From positions 23,103,079-23,167,078 of the forward strand of contig CM055313.2 in the NCBI GenBank assembly GCA_029255685.2: DNA of 64,000 nt, written 5' to 3'. Shown here piece after piece: positions 36,262-46,694 of the stretch (its first letter is position 1; every line of letters starts with the position of its first letter). Both the position numbers and the translations under genes were made by a program. This DNA is from Silene conica (Eukaryota; Streptophyta; Magnoliopsida; Caryophyllales; Caryophyllaceae). The notes under the pieces were generated by a model. It had not been told where the DNA came from. It saw only the letters and a program-made list of their open reading frames with translations, and searched no databases.

Positions 36262-36824
36262 CCAGCTTTGATGTGGATCAAGTTATGACCATTTTCCATC
36301 TATTACGGACTAACTATTTTTCCTTTTTTTAAAGGATTTTGTCTAACGGTGTCTTAGGACACACATCATTATTACTATAAAAGAAGAATGTTAAACTGCA
36401 TACGTGGCGCAATAATATTCCACCGTTACCTCTTTCTCGCACTCACATCCACCCTCACAAAAATCAGTTTCGTAGACCAATGAGAATCCTTAGTTTATGC
36501 CAAGTCATATATTTTTATGTATTATAATATTATATTATTATTATTATTATTATAATCATTACTCAATAGAAGACCACTAAATCGAGATTCCCTAAATATT
36601 CCATTCCATAAATAAGAAATATTTCATAGTAAAATATATACAAAATAAATTTATCCATTTTAAGTACATTAGTAACTTTTGTATATATTTTAAGTACATT
36701 AGTAACCGAGATTACCTAGAATCAGGTCGTCATCTCATTACTCAATAGAAGTCCACTAAACCGAGATTCCCTAAATTTTGTTCATAAAAACAGTTTAAAC
36801 CGAGATTCCCTAAACATCAATCTG

Positions 36825-38472
36825 GTACGTGACTTCGGTTTATTTAATTAGCTTATGTATTTTCGTCATATACATACTGTTTTAGTTTACACCATTTGTA
36901 GTGATTGATTTTTCGCAACCTTAATTATTTTCCTCATATACATATTTTTTTAGTTTACACGATTTTATGTTGCAATGATTGATTTTTCGCAAGCTTTTCA
37001 ACCAACTTCATACATTCAAGTGTCATGTCATTCCGACCTACGACTGGTAAAGCAACATTATATCCATCTCAGAATGGTATGCGCCTCAAACTAATTATTT
37101 GGTGTGATAAAATAATATTATGTATACATGTGAAAAAAAACAGATTGCAAAAGACTTAATTATCTCACATTCTTACTTATCTATTTGTACACCTTAATTG
37201 ATATTTAATTGTTAGATTTTACGCAAGTAATTCAAACACCTACAGAGATTCAAACGCAAACATCGATTCAAAAAGATAAGGGTAAAGCACCGTTTTATCA
37301 ACATCAATCTGGTACGTTGCTTCGATTTATTTAAGTAGCTTAATTATTTTCCTCATATACATACTTTTTTAGTTTACACGATTTTATATTGCAGTGATTG
37401 ATTTTTCGCAAGCTTTTCAACCAACTCCATACATTCAAGTGTCATCATCATTCCGACCTACGACTGGTAATGCAACATTATATCCATCTCAGAATGGTAT
37501 GTGCCTCAAACTAATTATTTGGTGTGATAAAATAATATTATGTATACATGTGAAAAAAACAGATTGCAAAAGACTTAATTATCTCACATTCTTACTTATC
37601 TATTTGTACACCTTAATTGATGTTTAATTGTTAGATTTTACGCAAGTAATTCAAACACCTACAGAGATTCAAAGGCAAACATCGATTCAAAAAGATAAGG
37701 GTAAAGCACCGTTTTATCAACATCAATCTGGTACGTTGCTTCGATTTATTTACTCAGCTTAATTATTTTTCTCTTATACATATTGTTTTAGTCTACACGA
37801 TATTATGTTGCAGTGATTGATTTTTCCCAGGCTTTTCAACCACATCCACACATTCAAGTGTCATCATCATCCCGACCTACTACTGGTAAAGCAACATTCT
37901 ATCCATCCCAAAATGGTACGTGCCTCCAACTAATTATTTGCTGTGAAAAAAAAATGTTATGTATACATGTGAAAAAAACAGATTGCAAAATACTTACTTT
38001 TGTCACATTCTTACTTATCTATTTCTACACCTTAGTTGATGTTTTATTCTTCTATTTTACACAAGTAATTCAAACACATGTGAACATTCAAAGGCAAACA
38101 TCAATTCAACAAAACAAAGGTAAATCACCTTTGTATCAATCCCAAACTGGTACGTGTCTATATTTAAGGTATTTTCTATCAATAAAAAGGCATTTATAAA
38201 TCACAAATTACATCCAAATAAGCATGTGTTACAAAGAGTGGCTCTTAAATAAAAAGTTATTATGTACTGCATACTGTTTATTATTTATATCCGATTTATA
38301 TTATTCGTGCTTTCAAACCACATCCAAATATTGATATTATGTTACACATTAAATAATTAAATATTTTTCTCCGATTTATTTTACTCAAGCTTTACAACCA
38401 CCTCCAAATATACAAATTAGATCACCAGTTCAACCAAACAAGGGTAAATCAGCACTGTATCAACATGATTCT
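36825..38472 (+). repeat. Tandemly amplified exon pair inside the Helitron
   Basis: Units start at the splice donor gtacgt at 36825, 37312, 37731 and 38150; the two clean periods are both 419 bases. Each unit has an A exon (37395-37496, 37814-37915, 102 nt each, after gcag) and a B exon (37635-37730, 96 nt, after ttag). Both are phase-1 at each end, so units can be added without breaking frame. The A exon reads VIDFSQAFQP..YIQVSSS; the B exon reads DFTQVIQTPTEIQRQ. In the first unit the A acceptor is gcaa and one base is missing. In the third unit the B acceptor lacks AG. The last unit is partial. Confidence 0.85.
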
Positions 38473-38776
38473 GGTACGTCTGCCAATTGAAGGATTTGTT
38501 TTAATTTCGAAAAAAAAATCTTGCACATTAATGTTTTTACGTTATATATGTGTGAGATTCGATAATTATTTGCCTTGACAAATGATGTCAAAGTAATTGA
38601 TTTTACACAATCTTTTAAATTTGTTCCAGATCAGCGAAAAGCAAACTGATGGCAGCCTCTATAAGCAATTATTGGAATGATTATTTTCTTTTCCCCTTTT
38701 GAACAAAAAATCAGCTTACAACTATTGTCCTAATTATAATCCAAATGTTAACGATGGAAATATATTATAGATTTTC

Positions 38777-39331
38777 AGTTGGAAAAAGGTGTAAACGAAT
38801 ACCTCACTGCACAAACATCTAGGAAACAACGGAAAGATAAATTGTCCCTAAAGAGATCTAATGGAAGTGTCCAAATTGTCACGGGACAGTATAATGTCTT
38901 AACCCAAATGCAGGAGGCATCTAAGTTAGCAAGGCAGAAGAGGAAGCTTATGTTATCTCATAGTAGGATTGAGAAAAAGCATTCCAGCTCAACACCCACA
39001 ACTCCATTCAGCATGATCACATTTGGTAATTTTGTCAAAACCTGTTTTTTTTCCATTAAATAAACAACTCGGTACATAATTAATATGTATACATTTTTTT
39101 ATTAAATAAACATCATCTATCATATATACTATTAACAAAAGTCAGAGTCAATCTCTATCCAATGTTGAACTTTATCTTCAAAGACCAGTCTTTACCCATG
39201 TCCAGTTGTACGTTGCTATATCTAGGGTTACGAGTAAGAAAGGGCTAAAAGTGCTACTTCTTGATGAAGAAGGAGGAATGACTAATACAACAACGAATGT
39301 TGTTTACAAGGAGGTTTTCGAGAAACTGTAA
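38777..39331 (+). pseudogene. Helitron Rep/helicase remnant (basic exon plus helicase C-terminus)
   Basis: Exon 38777-39026 follows tatag and ends ATTTG|GTAAT. It encodes a basic, Lys/Arg-rich stretch (QTSRKQRKDKLSLKRS, then KLARQKRKLM). A second open segment ends at the stop near 39331 and reads FTHVQLYVAISRVTSKKGL, the conserved end of Pif1-like Helitron helicases (motif VI region). The intervening Rep and helicase core are missing. I infer that the upstream repeated exons and the basic exon are the N-terminus of the same protein. Confidence 0.7.
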
Positions 39332-39763
39332 TTTTTGTCCTACATTATTGAATTTTAATACACCCATTTAATTTATATTTCTACCTGATTAGTTATTTTA
39401 TTCGTCCTATTTGTCCGTCAACTTAAGTTCTGTCACCAATTCATCACAAGACAATAACTTTCCAAATTACTCATTATTAATTATATAATCTTTTTTTAAT
39501 CGTTTATTGTTTTTTCTTATATACCTTATTCATTAATGTTATCATAATTAATCCAAATATTTTCATGATTCCTAACAGATATTCGAAAATTAGTGCACCA
39601 GGAAATTCACCTTTTGACCGAACATATCTTATATGCAAACATCCCCGTTAAAAATCAAATTGTTCGAATAAATAGAAGTGTTATATAATGAAATGAATTT
39701 ACCTTTGTCGTCTTTAAAAATAAGTGTGCACAATCCCGTGATTTTTCACGGGGGTTACACTAG

Positions 39764-40079
39764 TTAATAATTTAAACGTGAAAAGATTTACAAAATATTT
39801 TTATTAACTAGGGTGAAAATGAGTTTATATCTAAGAATCAAATAAGAATATGTAGTAAATTTTTTTATAATTAAATTATTAATGTGTGTCTAAGGACGCG
39901 CGCAGGTTAGAAAAACCGTTTTTTAAATTACAAAAAAGTTTAGTTACTTAAGGTCATCAATTAACTCAAAATGTGTTGAAGGGGATGGAATTATGACTTA
40001 TTTTGTATAACGCGGTTTTACATTAACACGTATTGAAATGAACAAAAGAAGTTAAAGAGTCAAAATTTCATGTACCTAA
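39764..40079. other. AT-rich spacer between Helitron and MITE
   Basis: No gene or transposon terminus recognised. Confidence 0.4.
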
Positions 40080-40880
40080 GACCATCCCCAAGCAGAAGGT
40101 CGACTTAATCGGGTTACCGAAATTTTTCCTCCTAATTGCACCTTATTAATCTTGACTCAATTTCACCCTCTCATGCAGAAGGTCATGACTTAGGTCATCA
40201 ATCCAATATTTTTTCCACTTTCTAATATTTCCAATCATTTATTATATTCACTACCCCACCAAAACCTTTCTTACTTTTACAATTATTATTTACTAAGACC
40301 ATCCCCAAGCAGAAGGTCGTCTTAATCGGGTCACCAACATATTAACCCTTAATCTCACCTTATTTACCTTGACCCACTTATTCCCTCCCAAGCAGAAGGT
40401 CACGACCTAGGTCACTAACCCAATCAATTTTCCACTTTCTACATTCTCTACCCCACAAAACCTCTCTCTTACTCTTTTAATTATTATTATTAACTAAATA
40501 TTAAAAATAAGTTTTATTTCTAAACCAATCGTGTAATGCCATGTGGAAGGTCACCATTGTTCAGGGTCACCATTTGACCCCGATTTATTCAAGGTCGAGC
40601 TAATTATCGTCTAAGGTCGTGTTAATTAAGTAATTAAGGCGACCCAACAAGGTCGCGACCCGGTTGGCGACCTTGCTTGGGGATGGTCTAACATACTACA
40701 AGCAATAGAAATAAGACACATGAGAGGTCACCAATATTCACCATGACTCAACTCAAAGTCACCAATTGACTTTATCTAGTTCAAGGTCACCCTAAACACC
40801 ATCGATTTACTAGTTAATTACATTATTAGCATGACCCAACAAGGTCACAACCCGGTTGGTGATCTTGCTTGGGTATGGTC
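40080..40880 (+). mobile_element. Harbinger-like MITE, outer copy
   Basis: Ends GACCATCCCCAAGCAGAAGG and (reverse complement) GACCATACCCAAGCAAGATC, flanked by TAA (left) and TTA (right). Its interior is split by a copy of the same family at 40297-40688. Confidence 0.8.
40297..40688 (+). mobile_element. Harbinger-like MITE, inner copy of the same family
   Basis: Ends GACCATCCCCAAGCAGAAGG and (reverse complement) GACCATCCCCAAGCAAGGTC, flanked by TAA on both sides. It is better preserved than the outer copy and so probably younger. Confidence 0.85.
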
Positions 40881-41580
40881 TTAGGTTAGGTGGAATAACG
40901 GGTATGCAAAATAATGATTTTAGCCGGAAGACACACTTGAGTGAATGATCTGAATTGACAATAACGTTGCCTCGCTTTTTTTTTTCCTTTCATCTTGTGA
41001 GTTGAAACTTTCAGGTGAAAAGATTAATTCGACTTATTTCTAACTTGCTCAAACACAAAATTTTAACTGATCCGACTCAATTTGATCTATTGCAAATGTT
41101 TATAATTAGGTATTTATTTGCTTTTAAACAACTTGATAACAACCCAACGAACTCACCTGATTCAACTAAACTGATTCAGCTAACGCATTTGCCAAATCTA
41201 AAGGGCCGTTATGTTTTTGTGAGGAGGAAACCGACAACCGTTATGTCAAAGTGTAAAAAGACATGAACCAAAGGATTTAAGGTCATACATACTCTATAAA
41301 ATTGCTTTTATAAGACTTGAATCCTAACAACTTTATTTAAAATCAATTAATATTCTATTTTTAACATTTTTAAACAACTTATCTTATCAAGTACGGAGTA
41401 ATCATTTATAAAACTAAATGTGACAAAACCACCTCTGGCAGGTGGGAGGACAAGTGAGAGAAAAATAAAGTACTCATAAAGATTGACACTTACACATTAT
41501 AAGATGGGCAATTGGGCACAATCCGTTTGAGCTTGTGACGGATAGTGACCGTCTTCCATAAAATTTCCGAAAACATGCCC
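40881..41580. other. Intergenic region upstream of the RRM gene
   Basis: 41000-41270 has an open frame in plus orientation with no recognisable domain, inside decayed 'gatccgactcaatttgat' repeat sequence, and is probably not a gene. 41520-41565 holds a fragment of the tgcttgtgacgg-type MITE. Confidence 0.4.
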
Positions 41581-41639
41581 TCCAAAGTCTAAGCACTTGG
41601 GTAAATAGAAGTATGGAGCTTTGACAAGACAAACTCATA

Positions 41640-42804
41640 AACCCTCAACGCATCACTCTTTTGCGATAATTGGGGTTTTTGGTTTCCAACTGTAATTTCT
41701 TCCTCCCAAGCTTCAGTAATCGCCGCTCTTTTGATCCCAGGTATGCAATTGCAATGCTGAAAACTGTAATTTCTTAATTGAATTTGTACTACTTATTGAT
41801 TTCTCAAATTTGGTCTGGTTTCTGATTATTTCAGATATTTCTGCAACATTATTATCATCTTGGGGTTTATGTTTCTATTTAATTATTATTCGTCAATCCC
41901 GCAAGCTTCAGCTATACTATAAATATCATTATTTTAGCAATTAGAAGCTCCTTTCAACACATGGACGAAAAATAACTGATTTTTCTTAGTTCCTACTTGG
42001 TATTTTGTTGATTGTGACGGATATATCCGTATTTTAGCAATTAGAATAAACAATAAGTCTTGTTTGTGACGGATATATCCGTTACAAGCTGAAGACGGTA
42101 ATATCTCTCGCAACAAGGCAAGTGGGAGGACAAGTGGAGGTAAATGGAGCATTTCTTGGGTTGTGCCACTTGCATTTTGTGAGAGAGTCTTCGGCTTGTG
42201 ACGGATAATGTCTGTTTTCAATGAGAATTTTTGAAGAATAAATAAACGTTGATGTTGTAGTTAAGCATTGCATTTTGAATAATGACTAATACCGTTTTTC
42301 GAAAGCTCGCCACATAGAGTTACGGAGTATTTTACAACTCTGGAGGGTCCTAACCGATTGTATAGTGTATGAACTTTCACTAGAACTTGAAATAGTCTCA
42401 AGTAGAACGGAAGAACTAGGAACGCGGCTGGGTGGAAGGAGGGAGGGGGTGTAACGGTGAAGTAGTGCGGCTTTTATCCTTTTTAAAAATATTTGGGTCT
42501 TTTGTTTAATGTCATTATAGACTTTTTAAATGTTAGTAAGTGCCAAGTGTGGTATTTTGGAGCTTGAATACTTATACATGTTCTCGTTGCCCCAGAAGGA
42601 ACCAAGGAAGTGAGGAATTTGTATGAAGGGAGGGTGAACAAAGACAGAGGGGACTTAATCTGCGTTACTTTTGAGCTTCTTGTGATTAGGAAACTGGCTA
42701 AATTAAGTTTGCTGGTGTTCAATCAGCTCATCTTTAAAGCTGTATAATTTAATTGAACAAGGGGATATTTAGCATTTGATAGACAATCCCACTGTCATTT
42801 GAGA
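41640..42804 (+). other. Probable 5'UTR exon and 5'UTR intron of the RRM gene
   Basis: A leader ending CCCAG|GTATGC at 41740 gives a donor. A plausible acceptor is atatttag at 42765-42772, just before the ATG at 42805. The implied intron contains a MITE (42050-42232) and no coding sequence. The positions are inferred. Confidence 0.4.
42050..42232 (+). repeat. MITE copy in the putative leader intron of the RRM gene
   Basis: Begins caataagtcttgtttgtgac and ends tgttttcaatgagaattttt. It shares 'ggagcatttc' and 'tgccacttgcattttgtgag' with the copies at 28651 and 35833. Confidence 0.8.
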
Positions 42805-43233
42805 ATGATTAGCATCTCAAGTATTGCGAGAAGAGCTGTCGCTGGTGTTTGGAGCCCAGCCTTGCAATTAAAATGCTATTGCTCTCATCCTCCATCTATT
42901 TCACAACCGCGCGGTAGTTTGCAGCTGTTTGTTGCTGGGTTTTCTTGGTCAGTCGATGAGAGTACCTTGTTGAAAGCTTTCTCAAGTTTTGGAGAGGTAA
43001 CAGAAGTAAAGATAGTGTATAATAAAGATACAGGAAGATCTAGAGGATTCGGATTTGTCAATTTTTGTAGTGGTGATGACGCAAAGTCTGCCAGAGAAGC
43101 CATGGATGGTAAGGTGGTTTTTGGCCGTCCGTTGAGAGTAACCTTTGGTCATAGAAAGGATCTTGGGGCACCAATTGTGGTACCTCACATTCAAGATGTT
43201 AAAGCTATCGCCCGGCGTAAGTCAAGATCCTGA
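42805..43233 (+). CDS. Small RRM RNA-binding protein, probably mitochondrial
   Basis: Single coding exon, 142 residues from ATG 42805; an upstream in-frame TTG is not used. The N-terminal 35 residues (MISISSIARRAVAGVW...) are rich in Ser, Arg and Ala and lack acids, as in a mitochondrial presequence. One RRM follows: RNP2 LFVAGF at 41-46 and RNP1 RGFGFVNF at 80-87. The C-terminus is short and basic, ending ARRKSRS, with the PIVVP motif seen in close plant homologues such as the At3g08000 type (from memory). There is no Gly-rich tail. Organelle RRM proteins of this size take part in RNA editing or processing; the specific role is unknown. Confidence 0.88.
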   Translation: MISISSIARRAVAGVWSPALQLKCYCSHPPSISQPRGSLQLFVAGFSWSVDESTLLKAFSSFGEVTEVKIVYNKDTGRSRGFGFVNFCSGDDAKSAREAMDGKVVFGRPLRVTFGHRKDLGAPIVVPHIQDVKAIARRKSRS

Positions 43234-44938
43234 CAAATAATTGCAAGATGGAACGAAATTTGCATTTCCATGTATTTGTAGGTTCTCTGTAAAACGGGAT
43301 TATTCAAAAATGTTCTCAATTTTGCTGGATAATATAACGAGGAATGCAGTCTTCAGTCTTCACTCTTCACGCACGTGCGATGGTTTATTAATATGAGTTT
43401 TGGTCTGTCTGATTTTTTTTGTTACGTCTTTAAGATTGTTAGAGGTTGGGGTCTCGAAAATGATATGGGTTTATCAATTGTTAAAACTTATGAGCACATT
43501 GTATGCATTTTGCTCATCTCTGTAATTCCTGCAGGTTGATTCTATGAAACATGTTGCCATTTTCATAAACCATTAAGATGAGGTTATTATCAGTGACATT
43601 TTCTGTGGGAAGATTGATCACCCTTATTTGACGCATGTAAGTTGTAAGTTCGGTCTTTGATATGCCTTCCTTTTCATTAAGTCTCATAGAATTGTCCTTC
43701 GGTGAAAGTGAAACCAACCCAGACGATCATTAGTACTTCCGTATTTGCTATTGCTCATTTAATTTGTGCTCTTATTTTGAGGGATTCTGAGGAGAGTGAA
43801 GGTACATTTTTTTGCGGAAGTATATACCTCCGGTTACAGTGAGCTCCTTGTTGGTTCATAAAGCAATTCACGGGGCCTCGATGGACTTTTAACGGGGTGT
43901 AGCAAGTAAGGCCAGAATAATCTGGCTGCTGCAATCTTAAATCGCGTGTGATTTGGACAGGCCGAATTGGGCGTAGAAGCAGCCTTTTATTTGAGCTACG
44001 CATTGAAATGCTTGGCAAGAACTGGGTTTTGAGACCCGAATCCTAGTATGATGTGGATTATGTTGCTTATTGTCGAGACTCGATACCAACCTAGGTTCTT
44101 TCTGAATAGGCTGTGATTGTCTCTATAGAGATAGTAGCCTCTTGCCTTATGAAGTGATAATTCTTCTCCTCTTTATCAATGTGGGACAATCTCATACGTG
44201 CGATTGAATTTCTTCTCACAGTCCAAACACCGTAGCAGTAATAAGTTCACCTAAAGCAGAACCGACAGAGCGATTAAACACGCTAACACGCTTTATATGG
44301 CTCCGTCCTCTGTATATCCCAACAAGCTCTTTCGAGCAGGCCTGAGACCATAATCTTCCCATAATAATCTTGCTGAAGTACACGTGAAAATGGATGATTT
44401 GAACTTACGACCTATAACGCTTACGGACCTGACCTAACCTTTTAGATCGAAATGTCACTAGTCAATATTATCATCTTGGCAACCGGTAGCAATGGTCTAG
44501 CCATAATAAGCAGCTCAAGCATGAAGAAAGGCAACGGTGGAGCCAAGATTTACAGTTAGAAGGCGAATATTTTCATCGGGGTTGAACGAGTAATGTCATA
44601 GGTAAAAGTTGAAAAATTCTTGGAATTTTAACTAAATAATTCTGTTTTTTCATCTTTCACCAATGAAGAATGACAATATAAAAATAAGGTGATTCAAATA
44701 TTCGAAAACGTAGGATAAATATGAGATTGTGTCATTTACTTATAGCATAACCGCATAACTCGGTCCTTTGAAGTGGTGAGACCGTTTTATAAACAAAATT
44801 TTACTATATTTTACTATATTTGAGATGTTAAAGAATGGTAAATCCAGGACTTGCAGAGTTGCAGTTGCGAATTGCTGCGTATCTTAAACAGCGGGTCCGT
44901 TGCGATATATAATGTGCTACGTAAAAAGGGACAACAAA
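43234..44938. other. Intergenic region between the RRM gene and tRNA-Met
   Basis: 43234-43330 is probably the RRM 3'UTR. The rest has no recognisable gene. A minus-strand open frame at 43755-44018 has no known domain. 44400-44560 has mixed repeat-like sequence. Confidence 0.4.
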
Positions 44939-45060
44939 GGGGTGGTGGCGCAGTTGGCTAGCGCGTAGGTCTCATAGCTTCTGAGTAATCCTGAGGTCGA
45001 GAGTTGGAGCCTCTCTCACCCCATTCATTCTTTTTTTCCCAAGGCGATCTAAATTTGCCA
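44775..45060 (+). repeat. Segmental duplication, copy A (around tRNA-Met)
   Basis: Shares about 260 bases with 51164-51410: gagatgttaaagaatggtaa, 'attgctgcgt.tcttaaacag' and the whole tRNA gene. Further related pieces occur at 46535-46600 and 47280-47545 (copy A) against 51590-51920 (copy B). Confidence 0.85.
44939..45023 (+). tRNA. Elongator tRNA-Met(CAT) with intron, probably defective copy
   Basis: 85 bases. Acceptor stem GGGGTGG pairs with TCACCCC. The anticodon loop CTCATA is interrupted by an 11-base intron gcttctgagta, as in plant elongator tRNA-Met genes. The T loop reads GTTGGAG where the other copy has GTTCGAG. C56, an invariant base and part of the internal B-box promoter, is replaced by G. 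A T-run terminator follows. The change should weaken transcription and tRNA folding. Confidence 0.85.
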
Positions 45061-45340
45061 CTTAATTTGGGCACATTCAGTCCTACTAAAATTGTCACGG
45101 ACTGCAAATCTGCAATGACGCGTCCTTAAACTAAGTTTACACAGTTAGCATCATCAACCAACCATTCAACCCCAACTATTCGATATAAGAATCATTAGAT
45201 GTACGCAACCTAATACATAACGCCATAACGGGGGCGATATTTGTGACATTCAACGAAATGGGGGAATAATATTCTTAAAAAAGTCCCAATGGACTAAAAT
45301 ACAGCTTCCACAAATAACTGAAGTTTCGCAATTAAATCTA
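45024..45340. other. Spacer between tRNA-Met and the phytocyanin gene
   Basis: Includes the tRNA terminator T-run (45030-45040). The minus-strand gene's 3'UTR probably occupies the right part. No other feature. Confidence 0.4.
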
Positions 45341-46528
45341 CTACGTCAAAATTAAGGACACCAAACTCACCAACAAACCCAAGGACAACCACCCTACTGT
45401 TCCTTTCGGGAGGGCAGAGTTGGAATGCTCGGAGGACGTAGCAGAATGCTCGGTAACTGAGGCGAAGGTTGAAGGAGGAAGCGCGTGCACAAGAACCGAA
45501 ACTTTCATTCCACATATGAAGTAGTATTTGCCTGGCTTCATTAATTCTATAAAGTCGCTCCCGTTGCTGTAATTACCCATTGCTCCCTCTGTTAGGCACT
45601 TTTCGTATCCTGTTTTGTTCACTTCTAACACATTGTGCATCGTTTTTTGGTACCTAAACGCTGGCATTATATCCATTCATAACAAAGTACGTTAGAAAAT
45701 TTGCATATTAACGATATGACAATCGCTTGTTAATCGCTTGCAGTAATTATTGTGTGGGTCGGTCAATTTGTATGAAATGTAAGGACACCAAACTTTAAAC
45801 AGTTTGAAATTGAAGTGGAGACTAGGGGTTTTAACGAGCCGAGCCCAAGCTTGGCCTTGCTCGGCTTGTGGTCGATTACAAAAACGCGAGCTCGAACTCG
45901 AGCCGATCTTACCCGAGCTTGAAAAAAATGCGCTCGTTAAAAAGCTTGCGAGCTTTAACACGGGCTCAAGCCAAGGTGGAGCCAAATCGAGCATATATAA
46001 AATTGTTTAATTTTTAAAATTTTTTCCTCCCGGTATTTTCAATAACATGGTTCGAAGATTTTATGTAAAAATATTTAGCAAATAAACAAGATATTTGATA
46101 TATATGCTACAAAGTTACAATAATGATAAACTATTTTTATAAAATATGAGCATATTTTTTTAAAATATGATTAATATCTTATGTAATATCAAATGTTCGA
46201 GCCGCTTGCGAGCTTTTCGAGTCGAGTCAGCCTTTGCTCGGCTTGACTCGTTAAGCTCTCGAGCCGATCCCGAGCTCGAGTTGAGCTCACACGAGCCAAG
46301 CTTTGACCGAGCCGATCTCGAGTTACTGAGTCCTAGCGGAGACTTACACATGTAGTCACCAACAAAGAAAGTCTGATTGTTAGCCCATGAAGTATAGTTC
46401 ATTCCAGCGTTCCAACCCTTGTCAGCGCCAACCATATGGTCAGTCGCGGTTACTGAAGAGATTAGAAAGACGGTGGCGACAACGAGGAAGAAGAGCTGAA
46501 TATCGTCAGGTAATGAGCAGGAAGACAT
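45341..46528 (-). CDS. Phytocyanin / early nodulin-like, GPI-anchored type, with a shortened copper-site loop
   Basis: Two exons on the minus strand: 46348-46528 and 45341-45660, joining in frame to 166 residues. A signal peptide covers about residues 1-29. The plastocyanin-like domain has DHMVGADKGWNAGMNYTSWA, then FFVGDYM|SFRYQKTMHNVLEV across the intron. The C-terminus is Ser/Ala-rich with a hydrophobic tail (GWLSLGLLVSLVSLILT), suggesting a GPI signal. Phytocyanins usually read YYFIC-G-xx-C-xx-GMKV; here the text is YYFICGMKV. The loop with the second disulfide Cys and the third and fourth ligand positions is therefore short, and copper binding is unlikely. The single intron holds a hAT-type MITE that abuts the 5' splice site. 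Confidence 0.85.
45825..46337 (+). mobile_element. hAT-type MITE in the phytocyanin intron, next to the 5' splice site
   Basis: Element of the gagccgag-rich family. Flanks are ggagacta (45817-45824) and ggagactta (46338-46346), an imperfect 8/9-base target duplication. The right-hand duplication, read on the minus strand, is TAAGTCTCC, and the gene's splice donor is GTAAGTCTCC. The host sequence between the element and the exon is therefore only the donor itself. Confidence 0.8.
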
Positions 46529-46694
46529 GACACTGATTTAAGAGTCCAAGCTGTTTTGTATATTAGTTATTATGTGTCTCGAATTGTGAATTAAATACTA
46601 CAAACAAAGCGCTAAATATATAGAGCAGTACAAAACGGCCCAGGGTAATTTAATCAAATACCCGGTACTCATGGATAACTTACATAAGCACGCC
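46529..46694 (-). other. Phytocyanin 5' flank
   Basis: Short leader and promoter-like AT-rich DNA. Part of it (gagtccaagctg and onward) is duplicated at 51590. Confidence 0.4.

Larger units (their letters stand above)
36366..39763 (+). mobile_element. Helitron with precise ends and helicase remnant
   Basis: The 5' end A|TCATTATTACTATAAAAG resembles plant Helitron starts. The 3' end has a hairpin cccgtgatttttcacggg, then ggttacaCTAG, then T. Insertion is between A (36365) and T (39764), with no target duplication, as the family requires. It holds a tandemly repeated exon pair, a basic exon at 38777-39026 and the last exon of a Helitron helicase at about 39163-39331. The Rep and core helicase motifs are absent, so it is not autonomous. 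Confidence 0.85.

Noticed and set aside
37394..38199. Two separate short proteins starting MIDFSQAFQP
   Set aside because: The Met codon is made by reading the exon with its acceptor context (GTG or ATG ATT). The segments are repeated internal exons that read on through introns, not independent genes.
41015..41266. Plus-strand 83-codon ORF
   Set aside because: Lies in decayed dispersed-repeat sequence (gatccgactcaa phrases); no domain and no conserved composition.
43755..44018. Minus-strand 87-codon ORF downstream of the RRM gene
   Set aside because: No recognisable domain, splice partner or plausible start context was found.
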